From contig JADZAI010000050.1 of the NCBI GenBank assembly GCA_020852655.1, forward strand, positions 95,318 to 159,317: a stretch of 64,000 nucleotides of DNA. Direction: 5' to 3'. The position numbers and the translations under genes were made by a program. A model generated the notes under the pieces. The model saw only the letters and a program-made list of their open reading frames with translations, searched no databases and was not told where the DNA came from. Below, one piece after another: positions 1 through 8,619 of the stretch; positions within the stretch are counted from its first letter, which is position 1, and the number at the start of each line of letters is the position of its first letter. The stretch is from Alphaproteobacteria bacterium. Its GTDB lineage: Bacteria; Pseudomonadota; Alphaproteobacteria; Micropepsales; Micropepsaceae.

Positions 1-759
1 CGGCACGATGGCGTAGCGCACCTTCGGGTGGGCGCGCGTCAGCACGTCGGCGACCAGCGCGCCGACGGCCTCGGGCTTCAGGCCCTTGCGCCCGAGGCCG
101 AGCATATAGGTCTTCACCGCATCCAGCGGCCCGGCATATTCGGTGTTGGCATAGGGCGCGACGTCGACCTCGTCGGCCTTGTCCCAGATCGGCGTCGCGA
201 TGGCGCCGGGGCCGATAATGATGACGTCGATGCCGTAGAGGATCAGCTCGCGGCGCAGCGACTCCGACAGGCCTTCCAGGCCGAATTTCGAGGCGTTGTA
301 GGGCCCAAGGAAAGGCGAGCCGTTGCGGCCGCCGACCGACGAGATCATCACGATGCGGCCGGGTTTGCCGGCGAGGCTGCGGTCGGCGCCGAGCAGCGGG
401 GCGAAGGCCTGCGTCACCCTAAGCTGGCCGGTGAGGTTGATCTCGATCTGGCGGCGGAACTCTTCGATCGGCAGGTGGAGCAGCGGCCCGGCGACGGCGA
501 CGCCGGCATTGTTGACCAGGCCGGCCAGCGTCTCGCCCTTCTGCGCCGCCCGCACCTCGGCGGCGGCGCGTACGATGGCGGCCTCGTCGGTCACGTCGAA
601 GAGCAGCGGCGTGTAGTTGGCGCCGAATTCGCCCGTCAGCCGGTCGGCGTCGGCCTGCTTGCGGACCGAGCCGTAGACGCGGAAGCCGCGTTCGAGCAGC
701 ATTTTGACCGTGCCGTGACCGATGCCGGTAGACGAACCTGTGACGACGACCGCACGCAT
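1..759 (-). CDS. SDR family oxidoreductase, 3' end outside the window
   Basis: NAD(P)-dependent short-chain dehydrogenase; substrate unknown. The protein begins MRAVVVTGSSTGIG, so the glycine-rich cofactor motif is at residues 7-14. The NNAG motif follows near residue 88, a catalytic Ser lies in MISSVGG, and the YxxxK motif (YNASK) is near residue 153. The middle is very like the classical SDRs that act on retinol, steroid or other hydrophobic alcohols. A purine-rich stretch (gggaggctcc on the coding strand) precedes the ATG. The reading frame is open to base 1, so the C-terminus is missing. It is divergent from the L,D-transpeptidase. Confidence 0.9.
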   Translation of the reverse strand, partial: MRAVVVTGSSTGIGHGTVKMLLERGFRVYGSVRKQADADRLTGEFGANYTPLLFDVTDEAAIVRAAAEVRAAQKGETLAGLVNNAGVAVAGPLLHLPIEEFRRQIEINLTGQLRVTQAFAPLLGADRSLAGKPGRIVMISSVGGRNGSPFLGPYNASKFGLEGLSESLRRELILYGIDVIIIGPGAIATPIWDKADEVDVAPYANTEYAGPLDAVKTYMLGLGRKGLKPEAVGALVADVLTRAHPKVRYAIVP

Positions 760-872
760 GGAGCCTCCCGCAGAGTGACCGTTCGTCTTACGACGGCGGC
801 GCGCCGGCGGACCAGCCGGTCGTCGTCGACCCATGCCGCGGTCCTGCCGCAATCTGCCTGTGCGATGGGGGC

Positions 873-1682
873 ATGGGGTTTCGTGATCTCTTCCTGCATG
901 TCGCGCTCTTCGTCCTCGCCGGGGCGTTGTCGCTGTGGTGGGTGCTGGGCACCGAGCCGGACAAGCTCTCCCGGCCGCCCACCGCCCCCGCGGTGACGAT
1001 CGACCCGCCGGCGGCCGGCGAATTGCCCGCGCCGCGCGGCCCGCGCCCGCCCTTGCCGGTGCGCCTCGCGCAGGCCGGGCTGTCGGCGGGCGACGCGGCC
1101 TTCATTCGTATCTTCAAGCAGGAGAGCCAGCTCGAGCTCTGGCTGAAGCATGACGGCCGCTACGTCCTGTTCGAGACCTATCCGATCTGCGCCTGGTCGG
1201 GCCTGCTGGGGCCGAAGCAGAAGGAAGGCGACGGGCAGTCGCCGGAAGGCTTCTACGAGGTCGGCCGGAAGCAGTTGAACCCGAACAGCGCCTATCACCT
1301 CGCCTTCAATCTCGGCTACCCCAACGCCTATGACCGGGCGCTGGGGCGGACCGGTTCGGCGCTGATGGTGCACGGCGCCTGCGCCTCGATCGGCTGCTAT
1401 GCCATGACCGACCGCTTCATCACGGAGATTTACGGCCTGGTCGAAGCGGCACTGAACCGCGGTCAGCGCAGCGTCCCGGTGCATGTCTTCCCCTTCCGCA
1501 TGACCGCCGAGACCGTCGCGGTCCACGGCGACAGTGCCTGGGCGCCGTTCTGGGCGAACCTGAAACAGGGCTACGATGCGTTCGAGGCCTCCGGCGCGCC
1601 GCCCGCCGCCTATGCCTGCGCCGGCCGCTATGGCTTCGGCGACCAGGGCCGGGCCGGCTGCGATCGCGTGACCGCCTGGTAG
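873..1682 (+). CDS. YafK-type L,D-transpeptidase family protein
   Basis: Probable periplasmic murein-processing enzyme of the YkuD/YafK superfamily (269 aa). A hydrophobic segment at residues 6-22 acts as signal or anchor. A Pro-rich linker follows, then the catalytic domain from about residue 75. The active-site signature HGxxxSxGCxAMT is present with His167 and Cys175. The spacing fits the YafK/DpaA branch, some members of which hydrolyse rather than form peptidoglycan cross-links, so the reaction direction is not settled by sequence. The start ATG at 873 leads directly into the hydrophobic segment. It is followed 85 bp later by the secreted VWA protein. Confidence 0.85.
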   Translation: MGFRDLFLHVALFVLAGALSLWWVLGTEPDKLSRPPTAPAVTIDPPAAGELPAPRGPRPPLPVRLAQAGLSAGDAAFIRIFKQESQLELWLKHDGRYVLFETYPICAWSGLLGPKQKEGDGQSPEGFYEVGRKQLNPNSAYHLAFNLGYPNAYDRALGRTGSALMVHGACASIGCYAMTDRFITEIYGLVEAALNRGQRSVPVHVFPFRMTAETVAVHGDSAWAPFWANLKQGYDAFEASGAPPAAYACAGRYGFGDQGRAGCDRVTAW

Positions 1683-1767
1683 GCCGGCGGCCCCCGCGTC
1701 TCTCTGCCGCACGCGATGATGCGCGTTCCTCTGGCATGACGGAGCCAAGGTTTGTCGGAGTAGGTTC

Positions 1768-3168
1768 ATGCGATTCGTGTTTGCGTTGCTCGCGGGCGGC
1801 TTGATGTTCGGCGGGGGCGGCGTGGCCGCGGCGGAGGGCGAGACCAACGACACGATGATGATCCTCGACGCGTCGGGGTCGATGTGGGGTGTCGTCGGCG
1901 GCGAGACCAAGATCGCGGCGGCGCGCAGCGCGGTGCGCACCCTGCTCGACGGCTGGCCCGCGACCCGCCGGCTCGGGCTGATGGCCTATGGCCACCGCCG
2001 CAAGGGCGACTGCGCCGATATCGAGACGATCGCGCCGGTCGGCACGGCGGACGCGGCGGCGATCGGAGCGGCGGTCGACCGCCTCAACCCCAAGGGCAAG
2101 ACGCCCATCGCCGATGCGCTGACCCGCGCCGCCACCGACCTCCGGTCCAGCGAAACGCGCGCGACCATCCTGCTGGTCTCCGACGGCATCGAGACCTGCG
2201 GCGGCGATCCCTGCGCGGTCGCCAGGGCGCTCGACGCGAGCGGCGTCGATTTCACCGCGCATGTCGTCGGCTTCGACGTGACCGATCCCGCCGCGCGGGC
2301 GCAGCTTCAATGCATCGCCGACGTCAGCGGCGGGGTCTATCGCGACGCCGCGGACGCGGGCGGCCTTGCGGAGGCGCTGAAGCAGGTCGCGGGCGAGGCG
2401 GGCGGAACGGCGAAGACGGCGCCGGCCGAAGAGGAAGACACGACACAGAATCTGCGCGGCACGGTGCGCCTCTCGCCGGAGAGCGATCCGCTGGTCGCCT
2501 ACACCACCGCCGTCGGCTGGACGGTGACGACACCCGACGGCGCCACGAGCCTCGGCGGCGACGTCGGCGCGGTTCTGAGCGAGTCGGTCGAACCCCAGCC
2601 GGTCAAGGTCCGCGTCGAATACGGCAATGCCAGCGCCGAGACGACCGCGACCGTAGAGGCCGGCAGGATCACCCGCGTCGATCTCAGCCTCGACGCCGGG
2701 CGCATCGTCAGCGAAGCGACGCAGGCCGGCATACCGGGCACGGCCTCGCAGAACTGGGGGCAGCTCACCTGGAAAATCCTCCAGGCGGCCGATCGCGCGG
2801 AGGTGACCTATTCCTTCGAACCCGTACCGACCTTCGTGCTGCCGGCCGGCTCCTACATCCTGACCGTCATGAAGGACGAGTTCGCCAAGGGCGAGAAGCC
2901 GTTCGAGGTGAAGGCCGGCGACGAACTGAATGTCGGCCTCGTGCTGGTCGCCGGCACGCTGCACTACAACGTGCCCGGCGCCTATTTCCTTCAGGTGCTC
3001 GACCCGAAGACCGAGGAGGCGCTCGGCTCGTTCGACGGCGGCGAAGGCGAGAAGGCCCTCAACCCCGGCGACTACATCCTCAAGGTCGTCTATCGCGACG
3101 CAGCCGACGTGCTGAAGCCCTTCACGATCCGCGAGGGCGAAACGACGGAGGTCGCCGTTTCGCCCTGA
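1768..3168 (+). CDS. Secreted von Willebrand factor A domain protein
   Basis: A 466-aa exported protein of unknown role. Residues 1-22 form a signal peptide ending at AAA. The VWA domain runs from about residue 27 to 200 and has a complete MIDAS start, DASGSM (residues 34-39), so it should bind a divalent metal. The C-terminal half (about residues 225-466) is a series of small beta-rich segments that read like PEGA/carboxypeptidase-regulatory-like folds: phrases of the type AGSYILTV and NPGDYILKV recur. Such proteins usually act in the periplasm or at the envelope as binding scaffolds. It is convergent with the damaged receptor, with 3 bp between the stop codons. Confidence 0.85.
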   Translation: MRFVFALLAGGLMFGGGGVAAAEGETNDTMMILDASGSMWGVVGGETKIAAARSAVRTLLDGWPATRRLGLMAYGHRRKGDCADIETIAPVGTADAAAIGAAVDRLNPKGKTPIADALTRAATDLRSSETRATILLVSDGIETCGGDPCAVARALDASGVDFTAHVVGFDVTDPAARAQLQCIADVSGGVYRDAADAGGLAEALKQVAGEAGGTAKTAPAEEEDTTQNLRGTVRLSPESDPLVAYTTAVGWTVTTPDGATSLGGDVGAVLSESVEPQPVKVRVEYGNASAETTATVEAGRITRVDLSLDAGRIVSEATQAGIPGTASQNWGQLTWKILQAADRAEVTYSFEPVPTFVLPAGSYILTVMKDEFAKGEKPFEVKAGDELNVGLVLVAGTLHYNVPGAYFLQVLDPKTEEALGSFDGGEGEKALNPGDYILKVVYRDAADVLKPFTIREGETTEVAVSP

Positions 3169-3171
3169 GAA

Positions 3172-5205
3172 TCAGAGGCGGGCGCGCAGGTTCAGGTAGA
3201 AGCTGCGGCCTTCCTCGGGGAAGCCGTCGGTCAGGAAGTAGTTCTCGTCGAAGATGTTGCGGGCGCCGACCAGCAGGTCGACCTCTTCGGTGATCTGCCA
3301 ATCCGCCGCCAGGTTGACGAGCGCGTAGTCGTCGGTGCGATAGAAGCGCGGCGGGACGATCGCGGAACTCGCCGTCACCGTCCACCGGCTCGACGCAGCC
3401 TCCAGGCTCAGCGTCATCGTCAGCGCGTCCATCGCCTGCCAGTCGACATAGGCGAAGAGCGGTGCTTCGGCACACCCTGCGGACGGAAGGCCGCGTTGGT
3501 CGGGTCCTCGACGTCGCGGTGGAGATAGGTGTAGTTGCCGCCCAGCGTGACGCTGTCCGACAACCGTGCCGTCGCGGCGAACTCGAAGCCGTATTACTCC
3601 CCGTCGCCGACATTGCGCGTCTGGTTCAGCGTCGCGCTGATCGGCGGCCCGAAGACCACCGGCACCGACAGCAGCGCATCCTCGACATCGCTGTAGAAGA
3701 CGGCTGCGTCGAGCGAGACGCGGCCAAGCTCGACCGAGCCGCCGATCTCATAGTTCGTCGCCCGCTCCGGGCCGATGTCGGGATTGGGCACCGCGGTACC
3801 GAAGCGCGAGCTGAAGCGCTCGAACAGCGTCGGGAAACGCTCGCGCGACGACACGCTGGCGTAGAGCCGCGTGTTCGCATCGGGGCGATAGCTGAGCGCG
3901 GCCTGCCAGTTGAACGCATCCATGTCGTTCAGCGGATAGAACACAGGCGCTATGGTCAGCGCGCCGCCGGCTGCGAACACGCTCGCATCCTCCGCCTGGC
4001 TGAGGTCGGTCCAGTCATAGGAAAGGCCGACGATGAGGTCGACCGTCTCGCCGATGCTCTGGGTGTCTTCGACGGCCAGCGAGTAGGTCTCTTCCTGCGT
4101 ACGCTGCCACGGCTCGGAATACGGCACGGCGGTAGAGCCGATCCGCGAGAAGCCGTCCTGCCGCTCGTCGTGGCGGTCGTGGCGATAGTGGAAAGCGGCG
4201 CGCAGCATGTTCGCATCCGTCACGGCGAGGCCGAGCTGGATATTCGCGCCATAGGCCTCGTCGTCGTAATAGGAACGGAAGGCCCGCGGCTGCGACTGCG
4301 TTTCCTGCGCCGCGCTGTCATAGGCGAAGAGCGCGTTGTCGAACGTGTTCAGATAGAAGCGCGTCTTCAGGTAGGATTCGCCGCCGAGGCTGGTGTTCGA
4401 CAGGAAATAGAGGCTGTCGATGTCCCAGTAGGGCCAATCCCAATAGCGCGTGCCGGCGGTGTCGCTGACATGCAGCGGCGCGTTCTTCGAGCCGGCCTGC
4501 TTGGTGTAGCTGATCGCGTATTCGTCGCTGGCGTTCGGCGTGTAGCCGGCCTTCAGGTTGATGCGGTAGTCCTCGCTTTCCGAAAAGCGGCGCTTGCCGC
4601 CGTCCTCGAGCGCCGCGACAACCGGCTTGAAGTCGTCCGACAGCGTCCAGTCGTCACGCACCGTGCGCGCCCGCTCGCCTGGAGATAGAAGCGCTCCTGC
4701 TTCGTCCCGATGCGGCCCGAGAAGGAATAGCTGTTCTGGCCGAGATCGCGGTCGAAGGTGAGGCCACCGACGGCCTCCAGCTCCAGGGCCTGCTGGGGCT
4801 TGCGCGTGACGAGGTTGACCGCGCCGCCGATGCCGCCGGGGCCGTCGAGCACCGAGACGTAACCCTTCGCGACCTGGATCGCGGAAAGGTCCGCGGTCAG
4901 GAAGCGGCCGAAGTCGATGCGGTTGTCGGCCGGCAGGAAGACGCGCACGCCGTCGATCGACAAGGTCGTCTGGAAGCGGTCGAAGCCGCGGATGAAGATG
5001 AGCCGCTCGTTGCGCGAACCGCCGGTGTTCGAGGACGAAGCGCCGGGGATGAGGTCCATGGCCTCGTCGACGGAGATCTTCTCGAAGGTCCGGAGCTGTT
5101 CCTCGCCGATCGTGCTGCTGCCGAGCGTCGAGCCGTCGCGGGCGCGCGCCGTGACCAGCACCTCACCCAGGTCGAAAACATTGCCCTGCGCCTCGGAGGC
5201 GGCAT
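3172..5205 (-). pseudogene. TonB-dependent outer-membrane receptor, broken in several places
   Basis: Three consecutive reading-frame pieces together make one TonB-dependent receptor. The plug (about 5161-4680) contains IFIRGF, a GxGGxxNLVTRKP end and a TonB-box-like DLGEVLVTA near its N-terminus. The barrel covers about 4661-3597. The C-terminal strands end in FYLNLRARL, with the terminal aromatic/hydrophobic pattern shifted. Lesions: a frameshift near 4661-4680 (after FYLQASGRA); an in-frame TAA at 3594-3596 where EYYGFEF would be expected; and a second frameshift near 3462-3470 (between GVPKH and LFAYVDW). The plug frame has no ATG and no signal peptide before its upstream stop at 5273-5275, while an ATG with a good ribosome-binding site at 5205 is in another frame. 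A recent pseudogene is most likely. Sequencing error is possible, but three or four errors in one gene with none in the neighbours argues against it. Confidence 0.8.
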
Positions 5206-5215
5206 GCGCCTCCGA
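5193..5215 (-). promoter_or_regulatory. Hairpin enclosing the ribosome-binding site and ATG before the broken receptor
   Basis: Perfect 8-bp inverted repeat TCGGAGGC / GCCTCCGA with a 7-nt loop that contains an ATG. The GGAGG ribosome-binding site lies in one arm, so translation from 5205 would be occluded when the stem forms. The ATG is not in the receptor's plug frame, so the biological meaning is doubtful. Confidence 0.4.
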
Positions 5216-5244
5216 TGATTGTCCCCCTGATGCGTTACGCCAGT

Positions 5245-5268
5245 CGTTATATCCGAACAGATATAACG
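5245..5268. promoter_or_regulatory. ModE-like palindrome upstream of the TonB receptor
   Basis: CGTTATATC and GATATAACG form a perfect inverted repeat around a 6-nt spacer, and the symmetry nearly extends outward to a flanking T/A pair. The arrangement agrees with the molybdate regulator ModE box (ATCGnTATATA, six bases, then TATATAnCGAT). It lies about 40 bp upstream of the 5205 ATG in the only promoter region available to the receptor, because gshA ends at 5362. The match to ModE comes from remembered consensus. Another regulator with a similar palindrome (for example a Zur- or ArsR-type protein) cannot be excluded. Confidence 0.55.
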
Positions 5269-5361
5269 ATGGTCAACGCGTCCGGGAACGGGTCAAGCCT
5301 GCTTGGCAGGAGATCGCTTGACGGAGAGGAAAGCCGCGGACGTGCGCGACGCGACTATCGG

Positions 5362-6723
5362 TCAGTAGGCGTATTCGCCGAAAACCTTGGTGACGTCGCC
5401 CTGCCACGCGCCGTGGAACTTGCGCAGGAGTTCTTCGGCCTTGGTCTCGTTGCGCTCCACGATCTGGCGGAGCGGTTGCAGGAAGCCGTCCTCCGAGCCG
5501 CCCATGCCGTCGAGGCGGGCGCGGCCCTTGAGGCCGGCGCTCGCGATCTCCAGCATGTGGGCGGCATAGTCGCGCAGGGTGCGGCCGCGGAACGGCGTCC
5601 TGAGGCCGAGCACCGGCACGGCGCTGCGCAGAGTCTGGCGCTCTTCCGCCGTCCAGTCCTTGACGAGGTCCCAGGCCGCGTCGAGCCCGGTCTGGTCGTA
5701 GAGCACGCCGACCCAGAGGGCGGGAAGCGCGCACAGGCTCTTCCACGAGCCGCCGTCGGCGCCGCGCATCTCGATATATTTCTTCAGGCGCACTTCCGGG
5801 AAGATCGTCGTCAGGTGGTCGGCCCAGTCGGAGAGCGTCGGCTTCTCGCCCGGCAGCGCGGGCAGCTTGCCGTTAAGGAAATCGCGGAAGGACTGGCCGC
5901 TCGCGTCGATATACTTGCCGTCGCGGTAGACGAAATACATCGGCACATCGAGCGCGTAGTCGACATAGCGCTCGAAGCCGAAGCCATCCTCGAAGACGAA
6001 GGGCAGCATGCCGGAGCGCGCGTTGTCGGTGTCGGTCCAGATCTGCGAGCGATAGGAGAGGAAGCCGTTCGGGCGCCCCTCGCGGAACGGCGAGTTGGCG
6101 AAGAGCGCCGTCGCGACGGGCTGGAGCGCGAAGGCGACGCGCAGCTTCTTCGCCATGTCGGCCTCGTCGGCGAAGTCGAGATTCACCTGCACGGTGCAGG
6201 TGCGCAGCATCATGTCGAGGCCGTAGCCGCCGACCTTCGGCATATAGGCGCGCATGATGTTGTAGCGCCCCTTGGGCATCACCGGCGTCTCATCGCGGCT
6301 GGCGACGGGATGGAAGCCGAGCCCCAGGAAGCCGAGCCCCAGATCGGTCGCGACCTGGCGCACCTGGTCGAGATGGGTGTTCACCTCGCCGCAGGTCTCG
6401 TGGATCGTCTTCAGCGGCGCGCCGGAGAGCTCGAACTGGCCGCCCGGCTCCAGGCTGATCGCCGCCTTGCCCTGGGTCAGGCCGATCAGCGTCTCGCCCT
6501 CGCGCACCGGCTCCCAGCCGAAGCGCCGGAGCCCTTCCAGCAGCGCACGGATGCCGTTCTTCTCCTCGTAGGAGGGCGTGCGCAGGCTATCGAGATGGAA
6601 GCCGAACTTTTCGTGCTCAGTGCCGATGCGCCAGTCGGCCTTCGGCTTGCAGCCGGCTTCCAGGAAACCGGCCAGTTGATCGCGGCTCTCGATGAGGCCG
6701 CCGCCCTGCTGAGGCACGGACAT
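5362..6723 (-). CDS. gshA: Glutamate-cysteine ligase (plant/alphaproteobacterial type)
   Basis: Cytosolic ATP-dependent ligation of L-glutamate and L-cysteine, the first step of glutathione synthesis. The 453-aa protein has the GCS2 signatures of the plant-like class: [10 protein letters not shown] near residue 33, [11 protein letters not shown] near residue 92, [13 protein letters not shown] near residue 150, the FANSPFREG segment and [12 protein letters not shown] near residue 310. The length is normal for the family. It lies downstream of rsmE (174-bp gap) on the same strand, a common alphaproteobacterial pairing. A glutathione peroxidase at 54.5 kb can use the product. Confidence 0.95.
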   Translation of the reverse strand: MSVPQQGGGLIESRDQLAGFLEAGCKPKADWRIGTEHEKFGFHLDSLRTPSYEEKNGIRALLEGLRRFGWEPVREGETLIGLTQGKAAISLEPGGQFELSGAPLKTIHETCGEVNTHLDQVRQVATDLGLGFLGLGFHPVASRDETPVMPKGRYNIMRAYMPKVGGYGLDMMLRTCTVQVNLDFADEADMAKKLRVAFALQPVATALFANSPFREGRPNGFLSYRSQIWTDTDNARSGMLPFVFEDGFGFERYVDYALDVPMYFVYRDGKYIDASGQSFRDFLNGKLPALPGEKPTLSDWADHLTTIFPEVRLKKYIEMRGADGGSWKSLCALPALWVGVLYDQTGLDAAWDLVKDWTAEERQTLRSAVPVLGLRTPFRGRTLRDYAAHMLEIASAGLKGRARLDGMGGSEDGFLQPLRQIVERNETKAEELLRKFHGAWQGDVTKVFGEYAY

Positions 6724-6897
6724 CGTAAATTCCCCCTGCCCCGCCGACCCGTTCGCCGGCCGTGCGAATGCTGAATGCGCTGTTCCTTATTCAGATGGGG
6801 ATGTGGCGCAGCGACTTCCCCGGTGCAAGGGGGCGCAGGCCTCATCGCGGCCGCAAGATGTCGCCATGCCTAACCTGCGAGCCGTTCGCGCCTTTCG

Positions 6898-7635
6898 CTA
6901 TCCTAGGCGCGCCTGGAGGATCGCCAGCGTGGCGAGCGCGGCGGTATCGGCCCGCAGCAGCCGCGAACCGAGCGAAACGGGGATAGTGCGGGCCAAGGCG
7001 CGGACCGCGGTGCGTTCCTCGGCGTCGAAGCCGCCCTCCGGGCCGATCAGGACACCCCACGGGCCCGGCGCGACGCCTTTCAGGGCCTCCAGCATCGGCG
7101 GCGCGCCGGCTTCGTCGCAGAAGACGAGATGCCGCTCGGCGGGCCAGGCGGCGAGCAGCTTCGCGAGCGGCAGGGGCTCACGGCAGGCGGGGACATCGAG
7201 CCGGGCGGACTGCTCCGCCGCCTCGACGGCGTTGGCCGCCATGCGCTCCACATTCACGCGGGTCACGATGGTGCGGTGGGTGAGCACTGGCTGGAGCACC
7301 GCGGCGCCGAGTTCGGTCGCCTTCTGGGCGACGAAATCGGCCGCCGTCTTCTTGATCGGCGCAAAGCAGAGCCAGATGTCGGGCGAGGCCGCCTGAGTGC
7401 GCGTCCGGCGGTCGCAGGCGGCGCGGGCGCCGCGCTTGCCGGCAATGTCGAGCACGGCGCGCCACTCGCCGTCGCGCCCGTTGAAGAGCTGCACCGCAAC
7501 ACCGTTCGCGGCCCGCATGACGTGCCGCAAGTAATGCGCCTGGCCGTCCGACAGTAGGATTTCGGCGCCGGCGCCGAGGTCGGCCTCGACGAACAGGCGC
7601 ACCTTGCCGCCGGGCTCGGTCAGATCCTCGCTCAT
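6898..7635 (-). CDS. rsmE: 16S rRNA (uracil-1498-N3)-methyltransferase
   Basis: SPOUT-family methyltransferase acting on U1498 of the small ribosomal subunit, 245 aa as expected. It has an N-terminal PUA-like beta domain (HYLRHVMRAANG). The knotted SAM-binding site follows, with GPEGGF near residue 198 and the C-terminal LGSRLLRADTA loop. The start codon follows the TonB-like gene by 48 bp, so the two may be cotranscribed. Confidence 0.95.
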   Translation of the reverse strand: MSEDLTEPGGKVRLFVEADLGAGAEILLSDGQAHYLRHVMRAANGVAVQLFNGRDGEWRAVLDIAGKRGARAACDRRTRTQAASPDIWLCFAPIKKTAADFVAQKATELGAAVLQPVLTHRTIVTRVNVERMAANAVEAAEQSARLDVPACREPLPLAKLLAAWPAERHLVFCDEAGAPPMLEALKGVAPGPWGVLIGPEGGFDAEERTAVRALARTIPVSLGSRLLRADTAALATLAILQARLG

Positions 7636-7683
7636 GCGGCGAGAGCTAATCGGCGCGCGGCGCGATGCAAAGCCCGATCTCGC

Positions 7684-8334
7684 TCAGGGCGGCTCGAAAT
7701 GGATCGGCACCTGATAGTCGCCCGGCGAATGCTTCGGAAACGGCCAGGTCGAGACGGCGGCGGCCGCGGCCTTGCCGAAGCCGTAATTCGCCGGCGTCTC
7801 CTTCAGTATCTTTACCTTCTTCACATGGCCGTCGCGATGGACGGTGACGAGCAGCAGCACGTCGCCGCGAAGCATCTCGGCCTTGGCGACCTGCGGATAG
7901 ACGGGCGCGGTGTAGTTGGCGAGCGGCTGGCCGGCGGGATCGGTCGGCGGCGCCTCGCCCGCGCGGCTCGGCGTCTCGGTCTTGAAGACATGCTCGACGA
8001 CATACTGGCCGGGCTTGCCCGCTTTGAACGTCCAGCGCTTCACGGCCCGCAGCGTCGCCGCGCCGAAGCCCTCGCCGCCCGGCTCCTCGTTCAGCACCAC
8101 GCCGCGCGTGATCGCGCCCTTCTCGTCGACATAGACCAGCACCACCGCATTGCCGCCGATGGCCCGCCGCAGGGCAGAGGGCGGATAGTCGGGCGGAATG
8201 CGCGTCAGCGGCTCCGCCACCGCCGCCGGCTCCTCCTTCACCTGCGTCTCCACATGTGCCGTGGCGCGCGGCGCGACGGACAGGACCAGGGCGGCAGCGA
8301 GGGCGATTGCGATACGCGTACCGAGGGGCTTCAT
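7684..8334 (-). CDS. Exported protein with two TonB C-terminal-like domains
   Basis: A 216-aa protein with a cleavable-looking signal peptide (residues 1-26, ending ATAH). Two consecutive TonB_C-type modules follow: residues about 45-115 (RIPPDYPPSALRRAIGGNAVV) and about 140-213 (APVYPQVAKAEMLRGDVLLL). Each carries the YP...A...G..VL pattern and a closing W-F segment. There is no separate Pro-rich spacer or retained membrane anchor as in TonB proper, so it may be a periplasmic TonB-like partner and not an energy transducer. It is divergent from the DUF433 gene. Confidence 0.8.
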   Translation of the reverse strand: MKPLGTRIAIALAAALVLSVAPRATAHVETQVKEEPAAVAEPLTRIPPDYPPSALRRAIGGNAVVLVYVDEKGAITRGVVLNEEPGGEGFGAATLRAVKRWTFKAGKPGQYVVEHVFKTETPSRAGEAPPTDPAGQPLANYTAPVYPQVAKAEMLRGDVLLLVTVHRDGHVKKVKILKETPANYGFGKAAAAAVSTWPFPKHSPGDYQVPIHFEPP

Positions 8335-8388
8335 GTCGGCTTTCCCCCTTCTTCGCCGCCATGATATTCAATGCCGAGAGGATAGACC

Positions 8389-8583
8389 ATGGCGCACGAA
8401 CGCATCCGGCGAAATCCCAAAGTCATGGGCGGGCAACCCGTGATCGCCGGTACGCGCATACCTGTCGCCACGATTTTGGATGATATGGCAACCGGATCGT
8501 CCGAAGATGACGTCCTCTCGGACTATCCACATCTGACGTTAGAAGACATCAAGGCTGCGATCGCCTACTCCGACGTCAATTGA
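8389..8583 (+). CDS. DUF433 domain protein (VapB45-type antitoxin-like)
   Basis: A 64-aa DUF433 protein: RNPKVMGGQPVIAGTRIPVATILDDMATG is the diagnostic helix-turn-helix-like core, followed by the DVLSDYPHLTLEDIKAAIAY tail. Members often pair with a PIN-like DUF5615 toxin. Here the next gene is ubiA, so the antitoxin is solitary. A GAGGA ribosome-binding site sits just before the ATG. Codon use is slightly less GC-rich than in the neighbours. Confidence 0.85.
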   Translation: MAHERIRRNPKVMGGQPVIAGTRIPVATILDDMATGSSEDDVLSDYPHLTLEDIKAAIAYSDVN

Positions 8584-8619
8584 CGATGACTGGCCGGCCG
8601 AAGTGAATCTGTTTCTCCT

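Noticed and set aside
1420..2964. A long Arg/Gly-rich antisense frame over the VWA gene
   Set aside because: High-GC shadow frame without motifs; the plus strand encodes a well-formed secreted protein.
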